From Hormiphora californensis (Eukaryota > Ctenophora > Tentaculata > Cydippida > Pleurobrachiidae): 64,000 nt of DNA. Of the stretch, positions 24,641-37,412 are shown piece by piece. Within the stretch, counting starts at the first letter, position 1. Every line of letters begins with the position of its first letter. The notes beneath the pieces are model-generated. The model did not search any database and had not been told where the DNA came from. It worked only from the letters and a program-made list of their open reading frames with translations. A program made the translations under genes and the position numbers. The stretch lies in assembly GCA_020137815.1 (NCBI GenBank), contig CM035350.1, positions 7,389,447-7,453,446 of the forward strand, written 5' to 3'.

Positions 24641-24657
24641 GGGAGCGAGAAAGAGAG

Positions 24658-24659
<2 letters not shown>

Positions 24660-24752
<93 letters not shown>
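24660..24752. repeat. GA microsatellite
   Basis: About 90 bp of perfect (GA)n. Confidence 0.97.
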
Positions 24753-24755
<3 letters not shown>

Positions 24756-24858
24756 TGATCACGGAGCATCTTTATCCGAAGGAAAAAATAGTTAACAACG
24801 AGCAGCTAATCCCTAGTCCCTCATTTAAAGTTTTATCTGTCTTTGTCTTAACTATACA

Positions 24859-25760
<902 letters not shown>

Positions 25761-27964
25761 CTAGCAGCTAGTTGAGTTCAAAATCAGAGGGCAGCGTGCT
25801 TGTTCCATGTTCGCCCAAGGGTTTACACTCCTGCTGTGTTCTCTCATCAGCATCCACTGTTTCTGGTACTTCTGCAGTTCCATCTGAAAGATGTTCAGGA
25901 TTAATTTAGAAATCCATTTTACGAAATTATCGTGAACCTACGGCTGATAATTGAGATTGAAAACAGACACAGCACTACGTTGCCATGGTGAATGGCTCTA
26001 TTTATTCCCAAGCTCTCTTGAGAGTGCGCGTTGCGCCATAACGGGGGTCCTTTCTTTTCATGCCATACTTCGCGCGCTCCAACTATCATACCTGTGCGAT
26101 ATCGACCTTCCTTTCCCAGGTTTTCAGGGTCTTGGTGAGATCGTAGAGATCGGCCCTCACTTGGACGTAGTCAATAACCTCAGGCACAATGTAATCTTGG
26201 AGCTGCCGACGAAGGTTCACATTCACTGATTCCGCCTTCACCCTCTCTTTTTCGACAGATTCTGTCTCTTCATCTACAAGGGATTGGGTTGTTAGCACTC
26301 GTGCTGCACGGGTAAGTTAACCCCTGTGCAGCCCTCACACGTATTTTGATACAAACATACCCGAGTGCTTATGGTTAACATACCCCGCGACTTTTTTGTA
26401 AGTTGGTCCCTTTAGATAATAAACAACATAAACATAAACATAAAACGACATGTCGACATAACAACGCACCGATCTTAGAAAGAAGTTCTTCTCGTTGGGC
26501 GATCTCCTTCTTCAGTCTGTTAGACTCCATTGTCAGATGATTTAACTTCTTTTTGTACGTGTTCAGGACCTAATAACACAATTAATCAACAACAAGGCAC
26601 TATCTGTCGAGAAACTATACCAAACTCCTACCAAATGCTAAAAGCAGACCCAACTGTCTCCAATTTACCTGCAGGGTGTTCCCAGATGAGTGCTTCAGTT
26701 TCAGCAACTCCTGATTTCTCTCGTCGATCTTCTCGAGATACTGATTATTCTCGATTCTAAGTTGCTTGAAGTCAACTTCGTGCAAGACCTGGCGAAAAAG
26801 GGAAAATTCAATCGGATAATCTTGACACTCAGGAACTGAAATTGAAAATACTTGTCCCAAAAGTCACCAAGTCAGTCAACCAATAAACGGTATACCTCTC
26901 CCATAGTCTTCTTTCTGCTTGAGTGCCATCTGAAGCTTCTTCTTTTGGACTTTCAACGTAGAGTTCTTCAGGCGAAGTTTCTCAATCAAGGCCTTCCTTG
27001 TTTTCATCTTATCCTCGAAATACCGTGAAACTCTCTCAGCTATTACTTTCCCAGTTCTCTGCAAACAATGGGAGACATTTAAGACAAGTGATCAGTTACA
27101 TTCAAAGCGAGGTGCTTGAAAATTCTTACCGGGTTTTTGGCGCCCAATACAATGTCCCTATTGAACTCGTATGATGACTTCTTTATCTCGCCCTGTCGTA
27201 TTTCAGCCTCTTCTCTTGTGGCCTTAAATAAAGGGTGTTACGAAAAATTAGAAATCCACAAAACACATATAAAATGATTTACAAGTAGCGTTGTTGCGTT
27301 GTAGTATTTGATATTCCACCAGTAGTTTCTAATTACCTTGTATGTGTCAAGAACCTTCTCTGTTTCATGTTTGAACTTGTTAATCTCCTCCCTCAATTCA
27401 TCGTGCTCTCTCTGAGCAATGTCACATTTCTGTTCCGTAGTGAGTTTCAGTAACCGCTCGGTGGACCCAGTCCTAGATCTTGATCTCCGTTTGTGTACCC
27501 TTACCACATCCTGCTGGACTGGCGATGCTTCTGCTGAAAAAGAGATTATTGTTTGGCTAACTTCCAGAACAGATCACATGTGACATGCATGATGCGGTAC
27601 ATGATGCGATGTAGTGGTAAGGGATAACTTACCAAGACCTTTGATCTGCGTCTGTATGTCCTTTGGATCAACTCTCTTCAAGTAGCGTGATAGAATTATA
27701 GTTTCCTTCTCAAGTCTCTCATTATCAGTCCTAACAAGCAGGTGAGCAGCGTGTGAATGTACCGTTATTTAAATTTTTGGACCGGTTGAGAGAACATACT
27801 AAAAAGAATTCATGTTGCTGGTAATCTCACCTCATCTCATCTAGTGCTATTAGAATCTCCTCCTCCGTACTTCTGGCGAACTGATCCGCCAGGGATATCT
27901 GGCTGGTGTTCGCACTGATACTGCTCGAGCCGGTAGCAGAGGGACCCTCCCCGGTCGAAGTCAT
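25761..27964 (-). CDS. CCDC113: CCDC113-like ciliary coiled-coil protein
   Basis: The CCDC113/CCDC96 family acts in motile cilia and centriolar satellites. Exons: 27831-27964, 27633-27730, 27337-27533, 27130-27222, 26896-27058, 26669-26835, 26470-26569, 26092-26273 and 25761-25883; phases agree and give about 418 residues. The Ser/Thr-rich N terminus (MTSTGEGPSATG) is followed by almost continuous coiled coil with family hallmarks: CDIAQRE, GKVIAERVSRYFEDK, IEKLRLKNSTLKVQKKKLQ, HEVDFKQLRIEN, YLEKIDERNQELLKLK, LNTYKKKL, VPEVIDYV and TWERKVDIAQ. Exon 26669-26835 must use the acceptor at 26836 to stay in frame, which inserts about 15 residues (VPECQDYPIEFSLFRQ) before VLHEVDF. Exon 27337-27533 starts at a CAGCAG acceptor, so one Ala may be optional. 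A CCDC96 identity is the main alternative. Confidence 0.82.
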
Positions 27965-28857
27965 GTTGCTAATTAGGGGAGAAAGATGAAAAGTAATGAA
28001 AAACTATGAAAAAGAATGCAGAATCTGAGTCTGTAGGATTTTATTATGTCTACAAGTTGTACCTGAAAACTTATAACACGAGACGGATTCACGCATCAGC
28101 AAAATCCATCCCTAACCCGCAAATTAGAAACAAAACTCTCGCTAACCCGCTTAGCATTACCGATTCGAAACACGATTCGTAATATATACCATAATTTTGA
28201 CTTGAAAAATTGTGAAAAATATTTCAGTAAATTTTACCGTACGAATCGTGTTGCGAATCAGTGATGATATCTGGCAATATTGTCGCTAATTATACGATGA
28301 ATCGTGGTACCCCTAAGTTTCCTAATTAGATTCGATGAGGGTTCACGTATCAGCACAATTCATCTCGAACCAATGGTTCATACGGCAAAATTGACATTGA
28401 AATCCATTAAAATTTTCGTGAAATTATTGACAAATGATGGCCGAAAAGCCCGATTTTTGGCAATTTTATACAAAAAATTCGGTGATGCGGACAAAATTTT
28501 CCACCGAACCGAACCGAACCGAACCACCGAAAAAATACCGAATCACCTAACCGAACCGAATATTCGGTCGCTTCCTGCATTAAAGAAAAGTGATTTTCAG
28601 AATTTTAAGTTTTGTTAAGGTTTCTCATCCTAGTACCACTGGAATACGTTGCAGTTAAAGTCGGACTTTTTGAAGTTGTCACCCCCTTTTTACGTACGGC
28701 GTCGTATTTGCACGTGACAGCCCCCACTTGCTCTCATTTTTTGGCAAAAAGCCGTATATCATCGGAAAGTCCTTCGGTGATGCACGGCGCAAAAATGCTG
28801 CACTTTCAATACGATTTAGCGCCAAAAAGTGTAAGTTGCTATGGTTACTCTATCACT
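27965..28857. other. Intergenic DNA upstream of the CCDC113-like gene
   Basis: Contains an imperfect repeat around 28100-28330 (CACGATTCGTAA / ACGAATCGTGTTGCGAATC), a CCGAA tandem tract near 28503-28560, and AAAGTCGGACTTTTTGAA at about 28657, which matches half of the palindrome at 29681. Confidence 0.55.
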
Positions 28858-28904
28858 GTGTGTAGTAAAGCGAGTGTGATAGTATCACACTCGCTTTACT
28901 ACAC
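28858..28904. repeat. Perfect palindrome
   Basis: GTGTAGTAAAGCGAGTGTGA followed immediately by its complement: arms of about 22 bp with almost no loop. Confidence 0.9.
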
Positions 28905-29279
28905 CACATGAGCCAGGATCAGTCACAAGACCAGGGACGGCGCTCGTGGGTGTCCGGGTGTCCGCAGACACCCAGACCAAAAAGACGGAGAGAGAAAAGA
29001 AGAAAAAATGGAAAAAAACAACAAGAATTTGAAAAAAATCGGTGAAAACTGCGAAATTTTGGATTTGTGCGCAGCCGGGTGACCGGAGCTCTGCCGGACA
29101 CCCAGATGCACTGTGCACACCTGTAACGCACGGCAGAGCATAAAGAGGGTTCTTTCGCGCGCCACAGTGCATTTTGACGTGACCAGGGTGTCCGGTTCAT
29201 CCAGAAAATTGTGTGCGCTGGCGGATCACAAAAGGAGTTAAGAAATGCTTAAAATCGTTTAAAAACGCCTCAAATGTCC

Positions 29280-29445
29280 GAAATTTTCGGGGGGCTTCGC
29301 CCCTCAACCCCCACCGGGGCTTGCAGCCCCTGGACCCTGCTTGTGGGGGGTTTCACCCCCCACGCCCCCTGACCGAGGCTGCCGCCCCTGGCCCCGGACA
29401 CCCAGGGACTTGCTGGGCCCAAGGCCCAGCGCCGTCCCTGCACAA
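29280..29445. repeat. Dispersed GC-rich repeat, copy 1
   Basis: Strings of GGGGCTTCGCCCC-like mini-hairpins (CCGGGGCTTGCAGCCCC, GGGCCCAAGGCCC). Copy 2 is at 53815-54012 with the same order of motifs and the same ending (GGCCCAGCGNCGTCCCTG). Confidence 0.85.
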
Positions 29446-29554
29446 GACAGCCAGCGTTAAGTTGTTAAAATCTGGGTGGTTGGAGTGTCATCGTAACGGC
29501 GCCCTCACCAGACGGGCAACGTTACGATCTGGCTGTTTGGTGGTCTGTCTACAG

Positions 29555-29885
29555 GTGCGTGCTGCCAAAAAGTACCCTGCACTAAAATGGCTCTAACCGC
29601 CGAACCACTCAACCGTTTTTGCTAATCCAAAGTTTATCTGATAGGAAATATCAAGGTAACCCAAACCCTACTTCAGCCCTAAAGTCGGATTTTTTGAAAC
29701 TGTCACCCCCCTTTTTGTGCGCGGAATGTTTTTGTGCGTCACATCACATGTTAACGTGTGGTGTGCACGTCAAAATTGATAAATTTCACATGCGCGGTCA
29801 TTTTGGGGTGACAGTTTCAAAAAATCCGACTTTAATCCCAAAAACCGTGAGTCCTGACACTCCAAACACCCAGATTTTAACGCTG
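29555..29885. repeat. Dispersed repeat, copy 1
   Basis: The segment with GGTGCGTGCTGCCAAAAAG, CTAAAATGGC, AAAGTTTATCTG and AAACYGTGAGT recurs at 48475-48680 (GGTGCACGCTGTCAAAAAAG and so on). The copy here holds the 153-bp palindrome at 29681-29833; the other copy appears to lack it. Confidence 0.7.
29681..29833. mobile_element. Palindromic MITE-like element
   Basis: Inverted arms AAAGTCGGATTTTTTGAAAC and its complement, extending through GTCACCCC / GGGGTGAC. It lies inside a dispersed repeat. Confidence 0.8.
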
Positions 29886-30469
29886 CCTTCACGAGACGGT
29901 GAAATCTCAAATCTCGTGTTCTGTGATTTCAAAGTTCCAGTGATTTCAAAGAACCAGAAAATTCTTGCGGAGGCGCGGCATATAACGCGCGGCAAGACGT
30001 TGCAGCGTATTTTGTTTTACGCCGCGCAGTACGCACTTCGCTGCTAAATTTAAAATTTCATACTCAAAAAAGAAAATAGCCAGTTATTGGTAATGCAGAA
30101 TTAAATACGTCTCATACAAATCAACGAGATATCTGATACTGAGACAACTGACGAACAATAATAAGTAACACACCTCACTTCACTAATAGTAATTCAGTCT
30201 CAAATTCTCAAATTTGTGTAAAACCAGTGACTGTGAGTGACAATCGGATAGTTAAAACGTCAGAAGTTCTAACCTAGAAGTCGAAAATAATAAAAATAAT
30301 AACCTACCAAAACACATAACAGATTTAGTGATTTTGAAATATCGGTGCAGTATAAATTAGTCAAAGCAGTTTTGGTAAGTAAGCTGTAAGTAGTAAAGTT
30401 CTTCCCTTGCTGGGAAAAGATTTGAACAATGTTCATGTGATTACATGTGTAAGCTGTATTTTGTTGGCA

Positions 30470-31991
30470 CTATTGGGTTTCCATGGGCACAGTATTCTCA
30501 CTTTGTTGTAGTTCCAGTGCTACCTTCTTCGCCCTCTGTTCCTCCCTGAATATCCGCAACTTATCAGCACGCTCTCTCGCCTTTTCTGTATAGGAGGGAT
30601 GTTATTGTGTTACTATCATGTAGATCAGTAACCACCCTGCATTTTATGATGAGCTTGCCCAACAATCCCCATTACATCAGCACAGGCCCAGGACGGGGGT
30701 AGGCGCCTGCTGGAAAATGAGAAACAATAACTAACCAGCATTTTTAGCAGCTGTTTCTTTCGATATAGCCGGCTTGTTGACAATCTTGGGTTTGAGGACT
30801 TTGGTTGGAGCTGGTTTGACTGGTTCTGGTTCCATCCAGTTATTTTGTTTCAGTTTAATCAGGGCGTCATAGGCATCCTGGGTCTGGTCAATCTGTGTGA
30901 AACAACTCGTGTGAGGGAGACGTGCACAATTTTGGGGGTGGTGGGGACATGTACCCAATATATTCAGTGGGAGAAGCACGCTACAGAGAGATAGTTTCAC
31001 GCACCTGTAGTTCGATCATTTCCCAAAACCCGGTCAGGTCGGATACTTTGGTTGGGGGAGTGTAGGTTGGGCTAAGGGCGTCCTTCACCATTTTCTGGTA
31101 CTGTTTCTGGAGCTTACTCCTTACTATCAGTCGTGTCTTACCACAGAACGCCTCTATATCTCCTCGCACTAGATAGAAGGGAATTGGCGAGGGGAGGGAG
31201 GGGTTAGAGGGAGGGAGGGGGTTAGAGGGGAGGGAGGGTGTTCGAGAGGAGGGAGGGGGTTAGAGGGGAGGGAGGGGGTTAGAGGGGAGGGAGGGGGTTA
31301 GAGAGGAGGGAGGGGGTTAGAGGGAGGGGGTTAGAGAGGACTAGGACGGCGGAGGAAGGGAAGTGTGGTGTATCAGACAAGGTGTTTGTTGTGGTAAATA
31401 GTGCAGCCCTAATAAACACCACTAAACGTCGCCTACCCTTCTCTGTTAGCTGAGTGACCTCCAAGAACAGCTCGACCTCAGTGGCAAGAGCCAGGAGCCT
31501 CAAACAGGTGGTATCCAGAGTCTTCTGACACTTCCTCACTCCTGTTAGGTGATCCGCTCCAAAGTGTGCTACTAACTCTTCCTCAGTGTACACCTTCTCC
31601 TAGTGAGGGAGTCGGTAGTAGAGAAGAGAGGGATTTAGAGAGTTAGTGGGAAGAGAGGGAGTGGGTAGTAGATAAAGAGGGAGAGTATAAGTAGTAGGGA
31701 AAAGAGGGAATGATAGAGAAGGACAGACGGAGGAGGGATACCAAGGCTCGCTTCAATACAGTATAAATCTGATTGTACATACATCATAGGGTAGCTGAGA
31801 TTCTTGCGGCAGCCCCCCCCCCCCCTGATTGTACATACCTCTTCCTGTTTCTGCAGTAGGAGCTGCTTTTGTCGTTTTGCTTCCTCCAGTTTGGATCTTA
31901 ATGAGGAGCGACTTCGTTTCTTGGGAGTGAGCCTATCGAACACATAGTTCTCATCCGATTTGGCCATGGATCTAGTTGTTACTGGAGCCAT
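30470..31991 (-). CDS. Small GKAP-domain protein (HURP/DLGAP-like), paralogue 1
   Basis: Exons: 31839-31991, 31437-31599, 31005-31168, 30736-30892 and 30470-30585; phases agree and give about 250 residues. The basic N terminus (MAPVTTRSMAK, then LTPKKRSRSS) leads into a short coiled coil. The third and fourth exons match the GKAP core: RLIVRSKLQKQYQKMV, DLTGFWEMIELQ and ALIKLKQNNW, followed by a Lys/Pro-rich stretch and a charged helix. In animals this domain occurs in synaptic DLGAPs and in HURP/DLGAP5, a spindle microtubule-binding protein. The short length and basic N terminus favour the HURP-like branch (inference). A paralogue with a parallel exon plan lies directly upstream at 32368-33483. 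Confidence 0.72.
31185..31345 (-). repeat. Minisatellite (sense CTCTAACCCCCTCCCTCC) in GKAP gene 1
   Basis: Seven or more imperfect copies of GGGGTTAGAGGGGAGGGAG. On the gene's sense strand each has CTAAC and a pyrimidine tract, and the array lies just upstream of the acceptor of exon 31005-31168. Confidence 0.88.
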
Positions 31992-32367
31992 AGACTATAA
32001 TAACAGAGATTATAATGGGATAATTGGGCGATGAATTACTCTGTCCGTCACAGTTATGTGGGGATCAGTGTTCCATGTCAAAGAAGGGATTATGGAGAGG
32101 TCACACTAAATCAAACAGGAATTAATTAACAGAAAAATAAGGTGACAATAAACAACAAAAACAATGAGAGATCCGTTTATTAAAATACATAAAAACGCTG
32201 AAATTTTGACATGATTTTCAAGCCCCCATCTTGTGTCACTGTCTGGGGAGCGAAAATCTTTAAATTGTGAAACTCGGGTACCAATAATTTAACATGCTCC
32301 ATTTGACCTACTTATGAGGAAAATCGTTATCCCGTTACATGTTACACGTCATCATGTCACACACCAC

Positions 32368-32777
32368 TCACTTCTTGCGGCCTTTCCTTTTGCCTGAAAG
32401 GAATTGAAGTGGTTAAGACGGATATAATTTACCAGGGTGAATCGAAGAGATATAGCTCCTCTGATCATGTACTGTTATACTATGTGACCCCCTGTACTAT
32501 GTGACCCCCTGTACTATGTGACCCCATGTACTATGTGACCCCCTGTACTATGTGACCCCCTGTACTATGTGACCCCATGTACTATGTGACCCCCTGTACT
32601 ATGTGACCCCCTGTACTATGTGACCCCCTGTACTATGTGACCCCCTGTACCTTTAGCTGGCGTCTTCTTTGGTTCCGGTAGATCCGCCCAATTGTTATCT
32701 CTCAGTCTGCACAACCTAGTATACTCCATCTGTATCTCACTCACCTGGGAATATATGGTGTGTTTAAAAGAAAGACC

Positions 32778-32842
<65 letters not shown>

Positions 32843-32849
32843 AGAGAAG

Positions 32850-32885
<36 letters not shown>

Positions 32886-33483
32886 AGAAAGAGAGAGAAA
32901 GGATATACCTGGGGTACGAGAGTTTCCCATGCGGCCTCCAGTTCTGGGATTGTAGCGGGAGTTGAGCCATCGGGAGGGTAGAGTGCAGTTGTTATCAACT
33001 TGTTGAACCACCCACTCAGTTGCTCCTTCATAAACACATCTATCTTTTCTACAAACTCACGAATACCCTTCCTGTCTGAAGGACAAAGTTATAATGCGCT
33101 ATCAGTTCACTTTGCCTTCGAACCTCTCTCAAATTAAAAGGTTTCAACTAACTTGGATCAGTAAATCCTAGTTTTCCTTTCTCTCTTTCCATCTGGTAGG
33201 AATACTCCCGGAACGTCTCCTGAGTCTCATCCATCGTCTTTTTACACTTGTTCACGCCCACCAGATGAGTCTCTAAATATTGGGTGGCTTTAGGGGACTT
33301 TTATTGTTAAGTAAGAAGGAGGTGGGGTGTTAAAGTACCTTGTCCTGTAAGGTTGAAGAAAGATTTCCTTCTTTTCACTGTTTTACTCTTTGTCTTTGCA
33401 GCCCTTTTCTCCGGTGTCAGAGAGCAGTGAGCAAAGTTAGGATCATTTCGGGAGCTGGCTCGTGTTGCTCTGACTGGTGCCAT
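32368..33483 (-). CDS. Small GKAP-domain-like protein, paralogue 2
   Basis: Exons: 33339-33483, 33153-33287, 32909-33075, 32651-32744 and 32368-32393; phases agree and give about 188 residues. It begins MAPVRATRASS with LTPEKR, like paralogue 1 (MAPVTTRS, LTPKKR). The core is diverged but alignable: FMKEQLSGWFNKLI, PELEAAWETLVPQ, then YTRLCRLRDNNW (compare ALIKLKQNNW). The C terminus is a short basic tail (GKRKGRKK). The matching intron phases show a tandem duplication. Function is probably related to mitotic or scaffold GKAP proteins, but the match is weaker than for paralogue 1. Confidence 0.65.
32481..32648 (-). repeat. 17-bp minisatellite at a donor site
   Basis: Ten copies of CTATGTGACCCCCTGTA. 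On the gene's sense strand the unit reads GTACAGGGGGTCACATA, and the first copy is the actual donor of exon 32651-32744 (AAAG|GTACAGGG). Confidence 0.92.
32779..32900. repeat. GA microsatellite
   Basis: Imperfect (GA)n in the intron between exons 32909-33075 and 32651-32744. Confidence 0.95.
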
Positions 33484-34268
33484 GTGGAATGCAGCTAGAG
33501 ATTGGAATGGGTTGTGAGGTCATCAGCAGGGATAAGGTTAGAGTGTCAAATGGGGCATTCGAACTTCGCGCCTCCAAAACCCACCGCGCACAGGACGCGC
33601 GTTGTTCCATGTTGGAACGGTTCGGAGACCGCGCCAGCCGACCAACCGAAACAGAGACAAAACTCAGCCCCAACAGTCAACACTGACCCCTCACCCCAGA
33701 CCCACAATCCACATGAGGGGTAAAAGAGACTGGAGAGAGAAAGGAGAGAGTAAAAGAGGTTTTATGAGATGGTGACAAAAAGTATAATTAGAGCTCACTG
33801 TAAAACTGCGCTGCCAGGCGCTCTTCCACTCGACCAGGAACCGACCGAAGCAAGTAAACAACCAATCAGAAGTCGTTATTTAGGTCACGTGACTGGTTAT
33901 GAGCCAATCAGGGACCAGTATTTCCTGATTCGGTCGGTTCCTGCTTCAGACATTTCGATATAAATCACACTGGTAAGTACTATAACGGTTCTCTTCAAAT
34001 ACACTCCAAGTTGTCTCTAACCCAACGTTCTCTTCAAATACACTCCAAGTTGTCTCTAACCCAACGTTCTCTTCAAATACACTCCAAGTTGACTCTAACC
34101 CAAATTACATGAGATAGAAATGTACAAACTGTCTTCGATGTGATATACACACACTCAGAGATACACACAGACAGACATACATACACATTATTATAATCCA
34201 CGCCTGGACGGCAAACCTACCAACACCTAGGATTTCTTTTGCAGTGTTTTAATACTAGTCGTTAGTCG
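33484..34268. other. Intergenic DNA between GKAP gene 2 and CDC25
   Basis: Holds a hAT-type MITE (33835-33943) and a 39-bp tandem repeat at about 33988-34098 (GTTCTCTTCAAATACACTCC plus AAGTTGTCTCTAACCCAAC, just under three copies). No exon found. Confidence 0.6.
33835..33943. mobile_element. hAT-type MITE, copy 1 (109 bp)
   Basis: Terminal inverted repeats CAGGAACCGACCGAA and TCGGTCGGTTCCTG. Same length and family as the copy at 39212-39320, in the opposite orientation. The flanking 8-mers are diverged here. Confidence 0.85.
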
Positions 34269-35278
34269 TTAGGAAAGTTGGAGTTGTCGCTGTGATCGAA
34301 GTCTTGATTTGAATCCTCTGATGTTAGTCGTCCCGTTCGGATCTGCATTAGGATTGTCATGAGAACATAAACACTTCACATTTTGAAGAAGAGAGAACCA
34401 AAAAACTAAAAAAGGGCCAATAAGGGGTGTAAAAGAAGGGCAATGTTTCTCACCTGTTATTGTTTTGCAGACTCTCTGCCAATGCATCAATTGCTCCTCG
34501 AAGTTGGGATCAGCCATTGCAATGTAGTTAGATGGGGTACAGAGATCAGGGTACAGGGGGAAGAACTCCTAAAACGAGGGAGTTAAAAAAGAGGAGTTCT
34601 ATGAAAAAGGAAATTTAGTTAAAAATAAGGAGCTCACAGGGGTGTATCACACAGTGAAAGCTGTCGTGAGGATCTTGGTGTTGAGAGCTTTACTAAATTC
34701 CCACAGCTGGGTAATATTGGATTCCAGCTATAATACTGTAGATCTATACTGTATTGGTGTTTAGTTTTACCTTATATCCTCCATGTAGAATGTACATTTC
34801 TGGATAAAATAGTTCTGGGTATCGATACGCATTCCTATCTCGATCCTCCTTCCGTAAGAACCTGCACATTCGTGGACCTCGCTTGGAACTAAACTCACAG
34901 TGGAAAATAATCACCTGGAACAATTAGACATCAAATCAGAAGTAATGACCGGCCGAATTAGAGAAATATAGAGCACAGAAAGAGAGGGAACACGCCGTAT
35001 TGGGATAACATCTGATCATAACTAACCTGTCGTTTGTAAGGTATCTGGGGGTCAGTTAGAAACTGCTGGATCAAATCGTTTTGAGTGACAACATTGAACG
35101 CTCCCTCTATATGACCGCCATTAAACTCATAGGGATACCTAGGAGGTATGTATTATTGTGTGTCTGGCAATATATGACAACCTAGGGTTAGATAGATCGG
35201 AAACGTAAATAACTCATGTAATCAGTATTGTGAGGTTCAGAAAGTGAAGTACAAAATGACTGATGCAATTTGAGGTTT

Positions 35279-35357
<79 letters not shown>

Positions 35358-36748
35358 GTGAGAGAGAGTGCTGAAGTAAGGTCAGGAGAGGTATTATACA
35401 GAGGTAATTGGGTTGGGGTGAGGTAATTAGGTATGGATATTGGAGATCCAAACTCCAATAATTAGAAACCGGAGCAAGAACGGGCATGCCCCCCCCCCTC
35501 CGAGTCACCCAGTGTCCAGTTACCCAATCAACTATATCGGCTGGTCCCTAATCCTATAATAAATGATAATAATACCTTGTGTCGATAACGACATAGTTCT
35601 CCACGGTGTCCGAGTAGACTCCCTTTACCAGATTGTTCATGGTGGTGGGGGTGATGCACTTTAGATCACAGTGCTCACTGTGACATGCCTTGTAGGGTAA
35701 CGAGTACTGTCTACTATTGTTACCTGGGAATTTAGAGAAATAAAGGAGTGATAAAAAACTGTAGCACAAAGCGTTTACTAATTTAATGTGCCATGAGGGT
35801 ACCCAGTACCCAGTACCCAGCACCCAGCACCCAGTACCCAGTACCCAGTACCCACAAACACATGTTATGTATATATTTTTCATATTTTTCATATTTCTCT
35901 CACCGATAAGTGGAGGATTATCATAACTACTGTCCATGCACCCGGGTACAACTGGAAGATGTTCGCTGGAGGGTCGCTTTAACTGCGGTACACTCTCACA
36001 AGTTTCTATCTGTTTTAGATACGAATCTGAGAGACCCCTCTTATTAGGATTCTCTTTCTCTTCATCTTCATCCTCCTCATTTTCTAGTTCGTCCCCACTG
36101 TCGTCGAGTGGCTGTAAATTCTGATAATAAAACAAGTGAATCAATGGATCTCAGCTTCCAGCGAATAATCAGGGATAGGTGGGGCGTATACAAATTGCGC
36201 ACGAATTGCAGTCTAGCTTGGCAATATAAAAATAGTAATTCAAAATTACCTCAAAATCATCCTGAAATGTATCGCTAAGGAAATCTGGGCCGGATGGTGG
36301 TGTATTCCTGAATAAATCTTTGTTTAAACTCCTAGGTAGTTTCTGCGTTGGTGAGGTATTGTTGAAACTCTGACAGGGAGAAAGAGGGAGGGATGAACAA
36401 GGGAGAAAGATGGAGGGATTAACAAGGGAGATGGGGTAACACAGTTTAGCTAGATAAACAGGCAGTGAAAATATCACTTACACATTCATTGAGACTACTC
36501 TCGTTTGCCAGGGATAATGACAGATTAGTTAATCGAAACGGTTCCTCACCACCACCCTTACGAGCTGAAATACACGAGGGTTAGTGTGCCCTAACAGTAT
36601 CATAGCGCTGACAAGCGCCCGGGGCCCATCATACACCAGCGACTTACTTGCAAGAGAACTCTTCCCCTCAAATGAGTTACTAAGGGGGCTGGAGTCGAAT
36701 GGTACTGCAAACGGGATGCTAAACCGTCTGATCACTGGGGTAGACGCA
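34269..36748 (-). CDS. CDC25: CDC25 dual-specificity phosphatase (5' partial)
   Basis: CDC25 removes inhibitory phosphates from cyclin-dependent kinases and drives mitotic entry. Exons: 36648-36748, 36482-36564, 36250-36369, 35904-36120, 35576-35723, 35027-35138, 34771-34914, 34454-34568 and 34269-34342; all phases agree. The regulatory N-terminal part is Ser-rich ([16 protein letters not shown]) and has an acidic stretch followed by a KEN box (EEKENPNKR), an APC/C degron type. The rhodanese catalytic domain spans [20 protein letters not shown] to the active site [18 protein letters not shown] (HC-x5-R), then [16 protein letters not shown] and a basic tail (KSRLRSQRQ). The first exon is missing and may lie in the gap at 36978-37077. 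It is head to head with the GalNAc-transferase. Confidence 0.93.
35280..35370. repeat. GA microsatellite
   Basis: Nearly perfect (GA)n in a CDC25 intron. Confidence 0.95.
35808..35854. repeat. 7-bp tandem repeat (CCCAGTA/CCCAGCA)
   Basis: Six or seven copies of a 7-mer in a CDC25 intron. Confidence 0.9.
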
Positions 36749-36977
36749 CTGAAACAATAGTTTAGTTGTCAATAATGTGCTACTTTTTACACATGATATC
36801 TCTTGCTAGACTGGAATCTGACGTTTATCTGATCAGGGCCTATAAAGAGATCAGTCTGATCAGTGCTAACGACCTGAAGGTAGGTGTGGAGGGCGGCGGG
36901 TCGCATCACATGGCGGGCCTGATTGTCACATTCATGGTAACCACCTATTACCAACTAAGCTTCACTATCCAAACTAA

Positions 36978-37077
36978 NNNNNNNNNNNNNNNNNNNNNNN
37001 NNNNNNNNNNNNNNNNNNNNNNNNNNNNNNNNNNNNNNNNNNNNNNNNNNNNNNNNNNNNNNNNNNNNNNNNNNNNN
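36978..37077. other. Assembly gap (100 N)
   Basis: Exactly 100 N between CDC25 and the GalNAc-transferase. It probably lies at or near their shared promoter region. Confidence 0.98.
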
Positions 37078-37412
37078 TTGTGAACTCACATGACCCTCAG
37101 GTAATATAGCTGTCTTGTCATCCCGTTATTTGTATCATATGACTCGTTCTTTGGTTCGTGGGATACCACGACCTCTCAGGTATAATAGCTGCTTTCATCT
37201 TTTTTAAAGTTCAAACTTTTTGGTATAATTATGTACTTCTTATATCTGGTATTTAGGGTAGGGAGAATCTGTGTGTGTAGTATACTTCCCATCACTCTTT
37301 TTAGTAGAAATCTAACTCACTCTTTCCATACGATCGATCTAATGAATAAAATTAATTGGTATCACGTGTACTATGAATAACTCAAAAGTTAGTAGCAGCA
37401 CCCAATTATGTA

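Noticed and set aside
26669-26791. Acceptor at 26792 for the CCDC113-like exon
   Set aside because: Out of phase with the previous exon; the acceptor at 26836 restores the frame.
28885-29200. Three overlapping minus-strand ORFs
   Set aside because: They lie in GC-rich dispersed repeat DNA and lack domains.
33800-33835. tRNA-like fragment beside the MITE
   Set aside because: Only a short arm resembles a tRNA; no B box or cloverleaf.
36775-36873. 5' exon of GALNT (LESDVYLIRAYKEISLIS)
   Set aside because: It has a donor-like end, but it overlaps the CDC25 5' side. The ATG at 37413 gives a proper tail and signal-anchor and joins in phase.
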